Shown here: positions 1-9,351 of the stretch, piece after piece | How positions within the stretch are numbered: position 1 is the first letter of the stretch | How the letters are laid out: the number at the start of each line of letters is the position of its first letter | Assembly (NCBI RefSeq): GCF_007678255.1 | Contig: NZ_VEED01000004.1 | Coordinates: forward strand, 186,001 to 250,000 | Direction of reading: 5' to 3' | DNA from: Bacillus sp. X1(2014) | GTDB taxonomy: Bacteria > Bacillota > Bacilli > Bacillales_B > DSM-18226 | DNA length: 64,000 nucleotides | The notes under the pieces: model-generated | What the model saw: only the letters and a program-made list of their open reading frames with translations | Databases searched by the model: none | Told to the model about the DNA's origin: nothing | Translations under genes and position numbers: made by a program

Positions 1-1251
1 CATTTGGAGAAACATGTTTTTAAACAACTCAAAATGACGAGAGCGTTCATGCTTGTTCTCTAAAACTGGGACATGATGAACTGAAAGTGTGCCTTCCCTA
101 TTTTCAGAGTCATACGACCAATTGACCATATATTCATATACATAGTTTGCGAGCAAATAATATTGCAGTTCCAAGTTCGTTTCATGTAAATAGGGATAGG
201 ATAACTCGAATCTCAGTTTCCAATTTTGACTTTGTGTTAAAAAGTATTGGGCCATTACCTTTTGATAGGTTGCTCCATTTTCCATCAGAAAGCGGATCTC
301 GGCTTTTACATCGTCCTCTTCATGAGCAGCCGTTGCCCAAAGACTAATATAAAGTGTATTTAGATTTTCACTTTGCAGACCTTGTACCCGTAACTGTGGA
401 TCACTTAACGAAGCAGCCACATATTCAAGTGATTGTTTAGCGACTCTTGTATTGGAAACATGCAGGTCCAGTCCGGTCCAAACGTCAAGGGCCCGAATAA
501 CGGAACTATAACGAATAAGATCGTTGTCGAGTATGATGTTTAACATGTACTTAGTCGCTTCTAATGTACCTTCATCCATATTTTCGACAATACTTTGACG
601 TAATCCCTCTTGGAGACGGGCGGCGAGTAATAAATCGCCAAGCATTTTGTATTCTTCTACATTATGACTTTTAAAAATACCCTTAATTATCTCATAGTTT
701 AACAATTCACCATTATTTTCTCCGAAAATAATTTCTCTTAAGGCTTGGATTACCTGTTGATTTTTTTGATCGATTTCATAAGCAATTACATCGCCGATTA
801 CAGGGTTATATATGGATAAATTGTCTTGAGTTGTTAGATATTCAATAATTGAAAACTCTTCGAAACCCAGGTCTGCAAGGTATAAGAAACTATCGATTAA
901 TCCATTATGGTGAAACTTGAGATTTTTCGTCCGAAATGGCCGTCGATCAAATCCTTCGCTATATGGATATTCACACTTATGGTTCACGATATATTGAAAA
1001 ATTGTCCCATACCTATTCCCAAGTAAGGTGTGGGCAATTTTGACTAGCGGCTGGTAGATGATGGGATCCTTGAGATTTTCTTGTTCAAGGATGATTTTAA
1101 TGATTTCTTGTTGATTTGATTCTCTTACCAGGTAGGTTGCATTCTCTAATTTTAGAATCAAGAGTGCTAGTTGCTGTTCCATACCAGTAAGTTCTTGGCT
1201 TGCTCTTGTTACTAAACCTTCATAATATAATTCCTTATTTTCTATTCTCAT
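1..1251 (-). CDS. DUF4132/DUF5724-like protein, N-terminal 417 residues (runs off the window)
   Basis: An open frame runs without a stop from an ATG at 1251 to base 1, so only the N-terminal part is present. The start has a GGGGGA ribosome site just upstream and lies 12 bp after the stop of the next gene, so the two are probably co-transcribed. The sequence is largely alpha-helical and hydrophilic, with no signal peptide or membrane segment. Helical-repeat-like stretches such as GLDLHVSNTRVAKQSLEY (around residue 265) resemble the N-terminal part of large DUF4132/DUF5724 proteins, which are often found beside MoxR ATPase and VWA genes. That family call is from memory of the pattern, not a search. 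Biochemical role unknown. Confidence 0.6.
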   Translation of the reverse strand, partial: MRIENKELYYEGLVTRASQELTGMEQQLALLILKLENATYLVRESNQQEIIKIILEQENLKDPIIYQPLVKIAHTLLGNRYGTIFQYIVNHKCEYPYSEGFDRRPFRTKNLKFHHNGLIDSFLYLADLGFEEFSIIEYLTTQDNLSIYNPVIGDVIAYEIDQKNQQVIQALREIIFGENNGELLNYEIIKGIFKSHNVEEYKMLGDLLLAARLQEGLRQSIVENMDEGTLEATKYMLNIILDNDLIRYSSVIRALDVWTGLDLHVSNTRVAKQSLEYVAASLSDPQLRVQGLQSENLNTLYISLWATAAHEEDDVKAEIRFLMENGATYQKVMAQYFLTQSQNWKLRFELSYPYLHETNLELQYYLLANYVYEYMVNWSYDSENREGTLSVHHVPVLENKHERSRHFELFKNMFLQM

Positions 1252-1263
1252 ACAGTTCCCCCA

Positions 1264-1683
1264 TTACCACATACTTCCTGATAACATTGTCAGCTTAATA
1301 AAAGTAAGGTGATCGCCTTCTCTTATTTCCAATGGGCCATCTAATTCGGGCAGTTCTTGTTCATTCATAAATACACGAAATAATCCATCCTCATATGCTT
1401 GGATTGCCGTCTTCACTGCCTGATGACAACCGGTTGGTTGTTCATTATATTTAGTGCCAAAACCTACTTTTCCGGCATGGGCCTGCTGTTGGATCTCCTC
1501 ACTTGTTAGGAACCTTACCAAAATGGCTTCCGATATTTCCGCATTGAACGCTTGAACTTCAGTCGTCACTAATCCTGTCAATAACTGTCGAAGGGTTTGT
1601 GGAACTTCTTCTAAATCAATCACTTGTTTGGTTAGATATTCCTTCCTCTTAGCCAAACTTTTCATCGTTACATAGATTTTCAT
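1264..1683 (-). CDS. Hypothetical protein, upstream partner of the DUF4132-like gene
   Basis: This gene encodes 139 residues and starts at an ATG with a good GAGGTAA ribosome site. I do not recognise a named family. The N-terminal half is charged and helical. The C-terminal 45 residues alternate hydrophobic and acidic positions (FRVFMNEQELPEL, then EGDHLTFIKLT) and end in LSGSMW, which looks like a compact beta domain, perhaps beta-grasp-like. It has no signal peptide or membrane segment. It sits 12 bp upstream of the DUF4132-like gene in the same direction, suggesting a two-gene unit that continues beyond the left edge. Confidence 0.7.
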   Translation of the reverse strand: MKIYVTMKSLAKRKEYLTKQVIDLEEVPQTLRQLLTGLVTTEVQAFNAEISEAILVRFLTSEEIQQQAHAGKVGFGTKYNEQPTGCHQAVKTAIQAYEDGLFRVFMNEQELPELDGPLEIREGDHLTFIKLTMLSGSMW

Positions 1684-1763
1684 CTTATTACCTCAAAATA
1701 GATTTTATCTATATTCTACCAAACAATTGAGTCAAATTAGCCATTCGAATAATGAAAACCTTA

Positions 1764-1794
1764 TAAAAAAATGTCCGCCTGAGGCGGACATTTT
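1764..1794 (-). terminator. Terminator of the thiamine operon
   Basis: A perfect 9-bp GC-rich stem (ATGTCCGCC / GGCGGACAT) has a 3-base loop and is followed on the minus strand by a run of T. It lies 36 bp after the thiY stop. Confidence 0.85.
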
Positions 1795-1812
1795 GCTTGT
1801 ATTGTCTTTTTG

Positions 1813-1827
1813 TGGTACATGACACCA
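1813..1827. repeat. Degenerate copy of the TGGTGCCTGACACCA palindrome
   Basis: The 15-mer TGGTACATGACACCA differs at two positions from the identical 15-mers at 22548 and 36318. It sits immediately after the thiY stop codon. Confidence 0.5.
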
Positions 1828-1829
1828 AA

Positions 1830-2825
1830 TCAGTAGTTTACAAAGGCATCTTCGGCTTTGACGGTTTCTTTGATGACTTTGTTGTCTTTTAGCCACTGTG
1901 CTGTTTTCTCCCATGTTTGCGGGTCTTGGTAGCCGAATGGCTTTTCCTTGGCGTCCATTAGCGGGAGGAGGATTTCTAAGCTTTTTGTTTCGACATCCTT
2001 CTCTAGTGGTGATGTTTTATCCTCATGGTTCATTAATGTCGTTAGACTATCTTCAGGATGATCCTTAACGTATTTTTGCCCCTTAGTGATTGCTGCCATG
2101 AACTTTTTAAATACTTCTGGTTTATCTTTTAATCCTTTCTCGCTAGCCACCAAAACTAATTCATAATAATCTGGGACACCGTAATCAGCGGGATTCAGTG
2201 TACGCATTGGATGGCCTTCTTTTTCTAACAATAACTTCTCATGGTTAATATAGCCGCCGATCAGGGCATCCGTTTTTTTCGTTGCCATTGCAGGAATAAG
2301 ATCCCAGCCAACATCCACCATTTTTGCCTTCTTAACATCTCCACCATCGGCTTTAACCATAGTTCCTACTATCGCTTCATCCAACGGAATCGATGGATAA
2401 CCAATTGTTTTTCCTGCTAAATCCTTAGGGGATTTAATTGGACCATCTGCTTGTACCATTAATTGATTTAGCGGATGACGGACAATCGCACCAAATGATT
2501 GAACAGGGATATCCTCACTGCGTGCCACGAGCACTTGTGGTTGATAGCTCATCGCCATGTCGATTTGATTAGCCGCCACAAGTTTAAGGGGATCATTTGT
2601 ATCTGCTGGCATTTGGATATCAACGTCTAAGCCCTGTTCTTTAAAGTACCCTTTCTCCTCAGCTACAAATAGAAATGAATGCACCGCATTTGGGTACCAA
2701 TCCAGCATTAAGCTTACTTTCTGAAGCTTCTCGTTCGAAGAAACATTTTTCTCAGCGGTTTCTTTCCCGCAAGCACTTAATAGTAGTAACAATAAACTTG
2801 CCAGAATCAAAAAACTCTTTTTCAT
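1830..2825 (-). CDS. thiY: ThiY, substrate-binding lipoprotein of the pyrimidine (HMP precursor) ABC transporter
   Basis: This 331-residue protein is of the NMT1/THI5-like periplasmic-binding family. The first 18 residues are a hydrophobic signal ending in the lipobox LSAC, so Cys19 would be lipidated and the protein anchored outside the membrane. The mature part begins with the family pattern LMLDWYPNAVHSFLFVAEEKGYF. In Bacillus, ThiXYZ imports formylaminopyrimidine, a thiamine breakdown product. The neighbours (thiX, thiZ, tenA, a YlmB-like deformylase and a TPP riboswitch at the operon head) fit that role. It is the last gene of the operon and is followed by a strong terminator. The substrate is inferred from context. 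Confidence 0.87.
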   Translation of the reverse strand: MKKSFLILASLLLLLLSACGKETAEKNVSSNEKLQKVSLMLDWYPNAVHSFLFVAEEKGYFKEQGLDVDIQMPADTNDPLKLVAANQIDMAMSYQPQVLVARSEDIPVQSFGAIVRHPLNQLMVQADGPIKSPKDLAGKTIGYPSIPLDEAIVGTMVKADGGDVKKAKMVDVGWDLIPAMATKKTDALIGGYINHEKLLLEKEGHPMRTLNPADYGVPDYYELVLVASEKGLKDKPEVFKKFMAAITKGQKYVKDHPEDSLTTLMNHEDKTSPLEKDVETKSLEILLPLMDAKEKPFGYQDPQTWEKTAQWLKDNKVIKETVKAEDAFVNY

Positions 2826-2842
2826 CTTTACGTTCTTCCTCT

Positions 2843-3616
2843 CTAGTTGAAACGATTTTTATTTTTTAATACCTGTTTTTCCAATAAACCAATTAATAAA
2901 AATAACACGATTCCCAACATCGATAAAAGGAATATCGATGCAAATACGGAATCTGCCTGTAAATTACCAGACATTCTCCGGCTAAAATAGCCTAAACCTT
3001 CACTTGCACCCAGCCATTCACCAATCGTAGCTCCGACGACGCAATAAACCACCGACAACTTCAAGCCTGAAAAAATCGCGGGCAATGCCATTGGCAGTTG
3101 AATTTTTTTAAAAATTGTCCAGCGGTTCGCACCCATCGTTAACAATAATTCACGATATTCATTTCCACCTGTTTTCAAGCCATCATACGTACTCACGACG
3201 ATTGGAAAAAAAGCAGTTAAAATGGTCACGGCAATTTTGCTCCAAATCGAATATCCAAACCACATGATAAAAATTGGTGAAATGGCAATAAGCGGCACGG
3301 TCTGTGAGATCACAAGGAACGGATAAAGAACTTTTTCGATTGAACGGGAAAAATGCATTCCAACTCCAAGTATCAATCCACCAATTACGGAGAGCCCAAA
3401 ACCAATCAAAACTTCTTTGAGGGTAGCGGGCAAATGCTCTTCAAACAACAACTGCTTATTTTCTAGCAATGCCCCCCAAATGGCTGAAGGAGCAGGTAAA
3501 ATAAATGACGGAATCATGGCCTGCCTTACTGCCCATTCCCATCCGCTGACAAGCAGGAGGACCACCAATAAGAATAAACCGTAATCTTCTGTCCATTTCT
3601 TCAAGCTAGCTTTCAT
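2843..3616 (-). CDS. thiX: ThiX, ABC transporter permease for thiamine pyrimidine precursor
   Basis: This 257-residue membrane protein has about six hydrophobic segments and belongs to the BPD_transp_1 (SsuC/TauC-like) permease family. The cytoplasmic EAA-type loop appears as YRELLLTMGANRWTIFKKIQ near residue 155, with the conserved G. It would form the membrane channel for substrate delivered by ThiY and driven by ThiZ. Its start overlaps the 3' end of thiZ by 11 bp and thiY begins 17 bp after its stop, so the three are translationally linked. The length is normal for the family. Confidence 0.87.
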   Translation of the reverse strand: MKASLKKWTEDYGLFLLVVLLLVSGWEWAVRQAMIPSFILPAPSAIWGALLENKQLLFEEHLPATLKEVLIGFGLSVIGGLILGVGMHFSRSIEKVLYPFLVISQTVPLIAISPIFIMWFGYSIWSKIAVTILTAFFPIVVSTYDGLKTGGNEYRELLLTMGANRWTIFKKIQLPMALPAIFSGLKLSVVYCVVGATIGEWLGASEGLGYFSRRMSGNLQADSVFASIFLLSMLGIVLFLLIGLLEKQVLKNKNRFN

Positions 3617-4340
3617 TGTGAATCAGCATCTCCAGTTCTTTTCTCATCGTTAAAAACTCTGATTGATAGATTAGCTGTGAACTTCTTGGCCTCGTCAGAT
3701 TAACTTTTAGTTCTTTGATTCCTGCATCTTGCAGCACATAAACTCTGTCGCTTAATAAAATCGCTTCCTCAAGGTCATGGGTAATGAACAAGACCGTCTT
3801 TTGCAATTCACCCCACAGCCCTAATAGCCATTTGTGCATGTTTCGTTTTGTCATGGAATCAAGAGCACCAAAGGGTTCATCTAATAATAGAAGGTCCTTC
3901 CCCGTCATAAGAGTTCTTAAAAAAGCAACACGCTGCTTCATTCCTCCGGAGAGTTCGTTGGGATAAGCTTTTTCAAATTCAGCCAAGCCAAACCGAGATA
4001 ACCACTCTCGTATCTCAGGAATTCTCGTTTGCTTATGTTCTTTAGTCACTTCTAAAGGCAGTAACACGTTCTCTAAAACAGTTCTCCATGGTAACAGCAG
4101 ATCCTTCTGCGGCATATATCCAATACTACCTAACCTCTTTACGGTCTTTTGACCATCAATCAGGATGTCCCCTTGATCTGGTTCAAGTAAACCGGTAACC
4201 AATTTAAAAAGAGTACTTTTACCTGATCCGCTGGCACCAATGACGGAAACAAATTCTCCTTGCTTCACATCGAGTGTAAGTCCGTGAAAAATAGGCTTTT
4301 CTTTTTCAAAAGAATAGGCGAGGCCTTGAATGGATAACAT
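3606..4340 (-). CDS. thiZ: ThiZ, ATP-binding subunit of the pyrimidine ABC transporter
   Basis: ABC ATPase with Walker A GASGSGKST, signature LSGGMKQR, Walker B LLLLDEPFGALD and the switch histidine in FITHDLEEA. It energises the ThiX permease. The frame extends upstream to 4400, but those residues overlap the tenA C-terminus and are not ABC-like. I take the ATG at 4340, just before LSIQGLAYSF, which gives 244 residues. That ATG has no close ribosome site, so it is probably coupled to tenA, whose stop is 7 bp upstream. An internal CTG near 4355, behind GGGAGG, is an alternative start. Confidence 0.85.
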   Translation of the reverse strand: MLSIQGLAYSFEKEKPIFHGLTLDVKQGEFVSVIGASGSGKSTLFKLVTGLLEPDQGDILIDGQKTVKRLGSIGYMPQKDLLLPWRTVLENVLLPLEVTKEHKQTRIPEIREWLSRFGLAEFEKAYPNELSGGMKQRVAFLRTLMTGKDLLLLDEPFGALDSMTKRNMHKWLLGLWGELQKTVLFITHDLEEAILLSDRVYVLQDAGIKELKVNLTRPRSSQLIYQSEFLTMRKELEMLIHNES

Positions 4341-4347
4341 TGTCCAG

Positions 4348-5019
4348 TTAGACAGGCCACTCGCCTCCCTGGTAAACCATGTCCCAGAACATATATTCAA
4401 ATCGAGATGTTGTCAGGAAATGTTCTTCTAAGATGGCTAACTCTCGCTCTGGTTTTCCCTCTGCCAATCGATCTAATAAATCAATAAGCCAGGTTGCTAA
4501 TGAACCAAACTCATCAGAAGAGTACATTTTTACCCATTCTCCATAGAGTAGATGGTCGATAGCATCTGGATAGTTAGTTGCTAGCACTTTGCTAATCTCC
4601 CAATAGCTCCACATACATGGCAAGAGAGCAGATACTAATTCCGCGAGCGAACCATTCTGGGCAACATTTAACATATACCTGGTATAGGCTAAGTTGATCG
4701 GCGTTGGTTTGGTTTCCTCTAGCTGTTGAAGTGTAATCCCAAACCTCTCTGCATACTGGCGGTGCAAGTCCATCTCTCCATGCAATGTTTCATCCAAAAG
4801 CCTCGCAAATGCGGCCATCGTCTCCAAGTCTGTTGCTTTAACGGCCCCTATAGCAAATAGTTTCGAATAATCGATTAAATACACATAATCCTGTTTCATA
4901 TAGCGGATAAATGATTCGGCCGGCAACTCCCCTGTGCCCATCCCGACTACAAATGGATGTTGATGGGTTCTTTCCCAAATATCACTTACTTTTTCAAAAA
5001 GTCTTTGGGTAAATCTCAT
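4348..5019 (-). CDS. tenA: TenA, aminopyrimidine aminohydrolase (thiaminase II)
   Basis: This 223-residue TenA-family protein hydrolyses aminomethylpyrimidine to hydroxymethylpyrimidine (HMP) in the thiamine salvage pathway. The catalytic cysteine is visible at residue 135 in LLPCMWSYWE. The conserved glutamate region appears as RFEYMFWDM near residue 208, close to the C-terminus. The protein is cytoplasmic, with no signal peptide. It lies between the YlmB-like deformylase, whose stop is 4 bp from this start, and the ATPase gene. This matches the route: import of formylaminopyrimidine, deformylation, TenA hydrolysis, then ThiD phosphorylation. Confidence 0.9.
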   Translation of the reverse strand: MRFTQRLFEKVSDIWERTHQHPFVVGMGTGELPAESFIRYMKQDYVYLIDYSKLFAIGAVKATDLETMAAFARLLDETLHGEMDLHRQYAERFGITLQQLEETKPTPINLAYTRYMLNVAQNGSLAELVSALLPCMWSYWEISKVLATNYPDAIDHLLYGEWVKMYSSDEFGSLATWLIDLLDRLAEGKPERELAILEEHFLTTSRFEYMFWDMVYQGGEWPV

Positions 5020-5023
5020 TCCC

Positions 5024-6307
5024 CTACTGCTCCTTTCTCGTGTTGCACCAGTCAGCGATGAAAACGGCTAACACTTTTGTAAAATCTAATAATTGTCTAA
5101 CTTCGACCTTCTCATTCACGGCATGGGCGTCTTCCAATTTACCTGGTCCAAAAATGGCGGTTGGTATACCAGCACGTCCCAGCCAGCCTGCATCTGTAAC
5201 AGTGGTGGACATTCCAATCGTTGGCTTGGCCGATAATAATTTTTCAAATGAGTTCGCTAAAAGCTTCGTTCCAGGTTGTTCAGAATCTATTTCTAATGAA
5301 GGGAAAATTTCTCCACGGTCGACGATCATTGATTTTCCACCCCACACAAATTGTGGAGGATTGTCACGCAGCCATGGGTCTGCGGCTGCGACTGCTCCAA
5401 TATGCTCTTCTATTTCTTTGATGACAACTTCATAATCTTCATCTGGGTAAAAATGAACTGTAACCCAAAGCGCACATCGATCTGCCACAAATGCAGCATG
5501 TCGTCCTCCTTCAATCACGGCAGGATTAATCGTATTGGTACCGGGAGGAAAGCCTTCATAACTTTTCGTAATTGCCCAGTGACGTTCTAACTCTTGAAGC
5601 CCAGCAATGATCTTCATCATTTTCTCAATCGCGCTAGCCCCCTGCACACCTCCACCCGCATGAATCATCTTCCTCCTGATTCCATCATGGTAGGTCTCGT
5701 TGCTTTGAATGGTAATCCATCCCGTAATAACGCCGCCCTGTCCTTGAATATGTAAATCACTCGTATCCACCACGACCGCATAGTCAGCTGTATACCCTCT
5801 CTCCATGCATGCCAGTGTCCCTGCTTCGCCAACCTCTTCGCCAATAACCGATTGAAATTGAAGATCGCCTTTTAGCGAAATTCCCAGTTCTTTTAACAGT
5901 TTAATCGCAATCAGTGATGCGGCAATTCCGCCCTTCATATCCGCGACACCACGCCCATAAATATGTCCATCTTTGCAAAATGCCGAAAATGGAGAATCCT
6001 TCCACGCTGAAGGATCCCCCACTTCAGCGACGTCCACGTGACCATTTACAATTAAACTATTAAACTGATCAGGAGATTCTCCAGGTAAAACCCCAACCAC
6101 ATTAGGATCACACGGATAAACATCCCACTTATCGGTGTCAAATCCCAAATCTTCTAAATATCCTTTTATAAAATCTTGCACCCCATTGGTATTCCGTGCC
6201 GGAGGGCTAACCGTTGGGAACGCAATGAGTGTCGACAATAATTCGATTAATTCCGCTTCTCTTGCTTCTACTTCTTGTGAGATTTTACTAAGTAAATCCT
6301 CTTTCAT
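5024..6307 (-). CDS. YlmB-like N-formyl-aminopyrimidine deformylase (M20 family)
   Basis: This 427-residue M20/ArgE-type metallohydrolase has the metal-ligand motifs NGHVDV (about residue 88), GRGVADMKGG and GEEVGEAG, and a late HAVNE histidine. General family members are often named acetylornithine deacetylase. The position inside a TPP-riboswitch operon directly upstream of tenA points instead to the B. subtilis YlmB role, which is removing the formyl group from formylaminopyrimidine before TenA acts. The start has an AAGGGCG ribosome site and lies 18 bp after thiW. The specific substrate is inferred from context. Confidence 0.82.
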   Translation of the reverse strand: MKEDLLSKISQEVEAREAELIELLSTLIAFPTVSPPARNTNGVQDFIKGYLEDLGFDTDKWDVYPCDPNVVGVLPGESPDQFNSLIVNGHVDVAEVGDPSAWKDSPFSAFCKDGHIYGRGVADMKGGIAASLIAIKLLKELGISLKGDLQFQSVIGEEVGEAGTLACMERGYTADYAVVVDTSDLHIQGQGGVITGWITIQSNETYHDGIRRKMIHAGGGVQGASAIEKMMKIIAGLQELERHWAITKSYEGFPPGTNTINPAVIEGGRHAAFVADRCALWVTVHFYPDEDYEVVIKEIEEHIGAVAAADPWLRDNPPQFVWGGKSMIVDRGEIFPSLEIDSEQPGTKLLANSFEKLLSAKPTIGMSTTVTDAGWLGRAGIPTAIFGPGKLEDAHAVNEKVEVRQLLDFTKVLAVFIADWCNTRKEQ

Positions 6308-6325
6308 TTGTTCACGCCCTTATCG

Positions 6326-6838
6326 TTAATTCCTGATGGTTGTATCATTTTCATTAACAATTAATACTTTCTTTCTTAGAAAAACAATTAAAATAATAAA
6401 CCCAATAAGCGCTCCAGCAAACGAGCTGAAGATAAATAATGGAATGAACCCAAATAATGTTGCCTTTTGACCAAGCAAAAGAGTAGCAATAGGGTATGAA
6501 AGCATCGCACCAAGGATTCCTGTCCCAATCACTTCACCGATAAAAGCGAAATATAGTTTTCTAGTTTTCCAGAATAATAGTGAGGCGAGCAAGGCTCCGA
6601 CCATACTGCCAGGAAAGGCAAACAGCGAACCTGTTCCCATTAAATTTCTAAGCAAAGAAACACCGAAGGCCTGGGCGACAGCATAATAAGGTCCTAACAA
6701 AACGGCGGATAGGACATTCATAAAATGTTGGATTGGAAAGACCTTTGTAAAGCCGATTGGAATGTAGAAGAGGTTACTTGAAAGTGTTCCAATCGCAATC
6801 ATCATGGCTGTCAACGTCAATTTATGGGTCTTTTTCAC
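6326..6838 (-). CDS. thiW: ThiW, predicted thiazole transporter membrane subunit
   Basis: This 170-residue integral membrane protein has about five hydrophobic segments and a short charged tail. It fits the ThiW family, which resembles ECF-transporter S components and is predicted to bring in hydroxyethylthiazole. It starts at a GTG that shares its G with the thiE stop codon (TAGTG), so translation is coupled. No EcfA/EcfT genes are in this window; a shared energising module would have to be elsewhere. Together with ThiM it would let the cell use external thiazole. Confidence 0.82.
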   Translation of the reverse strand: MKKTHKLTLTAMMIAIGTLSSNLFYIPIGFTKVFPIQHFMNVLSAVLLGPYYAVAQAFGVSLLRNLMGTGSLFAFPGSMVGALLASLLFWKTRKLYFAFIGEVIGTGILGAMLSYPIATLLLGQKATLFGFIPLFIFSSFAGALIGFIILIVFLRKKVLIVNENDTTIRN

Positions 6839-7494
6839 TATTTGACTACTCCTTTAACAATCACACTTTTTCTTAATGCTTTCGCAGCTTCCAACGGGGA
6901 TTCTGCCTGACTTATTGCCGTTATTACAGAAACTCCATCCGCCCCCGCGTCCATCACGGACCGAGCATTTTGGATCGTAATCCCGCCGATGCCAACAATC
7001 GGCATTTCACAGCCATCTTTTCTTAGTTTTTCAATCAGTGTCGTCCCTCGCGATGGCTTGGCATCCGCTTTAGTCTTCGTCGGAAACACAGGACCAATCC
7101 CAAAATAATCCGCTCCATCTTGGATCGCTGCCATGGCTTCTTCAGTCGTATGGACGGATACTCCAAGGATTTTGTTCGCACCGATTTTCTCCCGTACCAG
7201 TTTTACCGTTTCATCTTCTTGCCCAATATGAACACCATCTGCATCAATTGCCAAAGCCAACTCGATATCATCATTCACAATGAAAGGAATTTGATGGTTT
7301 CTGCAAAGGGTTTGGAGTTCTTTAGCCAGTGCATATTTTTCAGAGCCAGTTAGTGCACTTTCCCCTTTTTCGCGGAATTGAAAAAGCGTAATCCCACCAG
7401 AAATTGCTTCATTTAATACTTCAACAGATTCTTTCATACAGTTGGTGCTGCCCATAATAAAATAAACTCGTAAAGCCTCTTTCAAATCAATCAT
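6838..7494 (-). CDS. thiE: ThiE, thiamine-phosphate synthase
   Basis: This TIM-barrel enzyme joins HMP pyrophosphate and thiazole phosphate to give thiamine monophosphate. Family motifs are visible: [43 protein letters not shown] and PIVGIGGI for phosphate binding. The frame extends to 7539. I choose the ATG at 7494 because it overlaps the thiD stop in an ATGA and begins the conserved N-terminus ([15 protein letters not shown]), giving 218 residues, typical of the family. It is coupled to thiD upstream and thiW downstream. Confidence 0.92.
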   Translation of the reverse strand: MIDLKEALRVYFIMGSTNCMKESVEVLNEAISGGITLFQFREKGESALTGSEKYALAKELQTLCRNHQIPFIVNDDIELALAIDADGVHIGQEDETVKLVREKIGANKILGVSVHTTEEAMAAIQDGADYFGIGPVFPTKTKADAKPSRGTTLIEKLRKDGCEMPIVGIGGITIQNARSVMDAGADGVSVITAISQAESPLEAAKALRKSVIVKGVVK

Positions 7495-8309
7495 GACCTT
7501 GATAACTCCTTTACAAGGTTTCTTTTTCCATACGCCCAATGGTTGGTAGGTCCATGTCCTTGACCAATCTCCAATTGGTCTTCAATTGCGGCCTGAATAA
7601 AATCTTTTGCTTTTAAAACGGCATCAAAAATTGTCGCCCCTTTGGCAAGTTCGGCGGTTAGGACAGCCGAAAAAGTACACCCGGTTCCATGTGTGTTCTT
7701 CGTCTCGATTCGTGGACTCGTAAAGGTGTAGAATTCCTCCCCATCAAACAATAAATCAGTCGACTCGAATTCGTTTTCATCGTGACCACCCTTAATCACA
7801 ACGTTTTTCACGCCTAAATGATGGAGACTTCTAGCAGCTTCCTGTTTATCCTCTAAGGTCAGAATAGTCATTCCCGTAAGAACTTCTGCCTCCGGAATAT
7901 TCGGAGTAATTACTTTTGAAACTGGCAACAAATATTCTTTCATAGCAGAAATGGCTTCTATTTGGAGCAGTGACGCGCCACCTTTGGCAATCATGACTGG
8001 ATCAACCACTACATTCTCCCAACCAAAAATCTTGATTTGAGCGGCAACCGCCTCGATGATTTCCGCATTGAACAGCATTCCTGTTTTCACAGCATCGGTA
8101 CCAATATCAGAGCCAATCGCTTCAATCTGCTTGACCACTGCCTCTCTCGACATTGGATAAACTCCGTGAACCCCTAATGTATTTTGGGCTGTTACTGCTG
8201 TTAACGCCGTCATTCCAAATACATCTAATTCCTGAAATGTCTTTATGTCGGCTTGGATTCCAGCCCCGCCGCCGCTATCCGAACCTGCAATTGTTAATGC
8301 TTTTTTCAT
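7491..8309 (-). CDS. thiD: ThiD, hydroxymethylpyrimidine/phosphomethylpyrimidine kinase
   Basis: This 272-residue ribokinase-fold enzyme phosphorylates HMP twice to HMP-PP. Visible motifs are [20 protein letters not shown] at the N-terminus, [10 protein letters not shown], and the anion-hole/catalytic [10 protein letters not shown] near residue 213. It could also be a pyridoxal kinase-like ThiD2 paralogue, but the setting next to thiM and thiE under a TPP riboswitch supports the thiamine role. Its stop overlaps the thiE start by 4 bp. Confidence 0.92.
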   Translation of the reverse strand: MKKALTIAGSDSGGGAGIQADIKTFQELDVFGMTALTAVTAQNTLGVHGVYPMSREAVVKQIEAIGSDIGTDAVKTGMLFNAEIIEAVAAQIKIFGWENVVVDPVMIAKGGASLLQIEAISAMKEYLLPVSKVITPNIPEAEVLTGMTILTLEDKQEAARSLHHLGVKNVVIKGGHDENEFESTDLLFDGEEFYTFTSPRIETKNTHGTGCTFSAVLTAELAKGATIFDAVLKAKDFIQAAIEDQLEIGQGHGPTNHWAYGKRNLVKELSRS

Positions 8310-8323
8310 TAAAATTACCCCTC

Positions 8324-9136
8324 TTAATTAACTTTTTTGAAAGAACTATAAAGATTGATATCCTCATTTGAAACAAGTGATAATTGGTTTAAGAATTCGA
8401 TTTGGAAACTTCCTGGTCCCTTTTCAGCTGTTTGTGCCGCAGCTTTTTCCGCAGCAACGCCGTAATATGTTAAGGCAGCCACTGAAGCTTGAAGTAAATC
8501 TTTTTCGACTCCTGCAAACGCCCCAATCACTGAGGTTAGTAAGCATCCCATACCAGTCACCTTTGTCATGATTGGGTGGCCATTATTAACAAGATAAGTG
8601 GTTTCTCCATCGGAAACGACATCCACTTTTCCCGTGATGATGACCACGCAATTCCAAGTTTCTGCTGCTTTAATCGCAAGGCTCACGACATCCCCATTCG
8701 CTGACGCACCTGCATCGACTCCTTTAATTTCCCACTTTTTACCAAGGACATTTGCGATTTCAGCTGCGTTTCCGCGGATGGCTGAAACATTTACTTCACT
8801 CATGATTCTTTGGGCAGTTTCCGTTCGGTATGTGGTAGCCCCAGCACCAACCGGATCAAAGATGACCGGTACACTGGATTCATCGGCTGCTTTTCCGGCA
8901 ATGATCATCGAATCTACCGTTTGCGGGTTTAAGGTACCTATATTCAAAACTAGTGCACTAGCAATTTTGGCCATTTCCGCCACTTCCTCAGCAGCATATG
9001 CCATCACAGGTGAAGCACCTAAAGAGAGAAGTCCATTTGCGGTAAAATTGGTAACGACAACATTGGTGATATTATGTACAAGCGGATTTACCTTTCTTAC
9101 TTTTTCCAACGTTTCAAACAAACTGATTTTTTCCAT
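8324..9136 (-). CDS. thiM: ThiM, hydroxyethylthiazole kinase
   Basis: This 270-residue kinase salvages hydroxyethylthiazole to its phosphate. It shows the family features [21 protein letters not shown] near the N-terminus, [17 protein letters not shown] and the catalytic TGMGCLLTS. It is the first gene of the riboswitch-controlled operon, and its start (GGGAGAGATGGGCA, then ATG) lies just downstream of the leader terminator. Length is normal. Confidence 0.93.
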   Translation of the reverse strand: MEKISLFETLEKVRKVNPLVHNITNVVVTNFTANGLLSLGASPVMAYAAEEVAEMAKIASALVLNIGTLNPQTVDSMIIAGKAADESSVPVIFDPVGAGATTYRTETAQRIMSEVNVSAIRGNAAEIANVLGKKWEIKGVDAGASANGDVVSLAIKAAETWNCVVIITGKVDVVSDGETTYLVNNGHPIMTKVTGMGCLLTSVIGAFAGVEKDLLQASVAALTYYGVAAEKAAAQTAEKGPGSFQIEFLNQLSLVSNEDINLYSSFKKVN

Positions 9137-9167
9137 TGCCCATCTCTCCCGTTTCTTTTTATAAAAA

Positions 9168-9199
9168 TAAAAAAACCAGATCCATAAACGGACCTGGTT
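9168..9199 (-). terminator. Riboswitch expression-platform terminator
   Basis: Minus-strand stem AACCAGGTCC / GGATCTGGTT with a 6-base loop, followed by seven T. It sits between the TPP aptamer and thiM, so it probably stops transcription when TPP is bound. Confidence 0.85.
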
Positions 9200-9227
9200 A
9201 GTTAGTCAGAGAAAAATAAAAAATTCA

Positions 9228-9322
9228 CTTGGCTACTTTCCTACGCTGGTATTACCCAGATCAGGTCCAAAGGGTTAAAAACATTAGCGTTTTCTCTCAG
9301 CCTGATAACAGGGCACCCCTAG
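9228..9322 (-). ncRNA. TPP riboswitch (THI box)
   Basis: Read on the minus strand, this leader contains the invariant TPP-aptamer blocks in order: GGGGTGCC, GGCTGAGA, ACCCTTTGGACCTGATCTGG, GTAATACCAGCGTAGGAAAG. They match the pyrimidine- and pyrophosphate-sensing arms. It precedes thiM and is followed by an intrinsic terminator, the usual arrangement for TPP-dependent premature termination of thiamine operons in Bacillaceae. Confidence 0.95.
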
Positions 9323-9351
9323 TAGATCGATTAGTTTATTAAATTAAGTAC

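Noticed and set aside
1732..1914. Minus-strand 60-residue frame after thiY
   Set aside because: It overlaps the thiY end and crosses the operon terminator.
4341..4400. Upstream extension of thiZ
   Set aside because: These 20 codons overlap the tenA end, are not ABC-like and have no ribosome site at the first ATG.
5040..5435. Plus-strand 131-residue frame opposite the YlmB-like gene
   Set aside because: It lies entirely antisense to a well-supported enzyme gene and has no ribosome site or family pattern.
8598..9164. Plus-strand 188-residue frame
   Set aside because: Antisense of thiM, running into the riboswitch leader.
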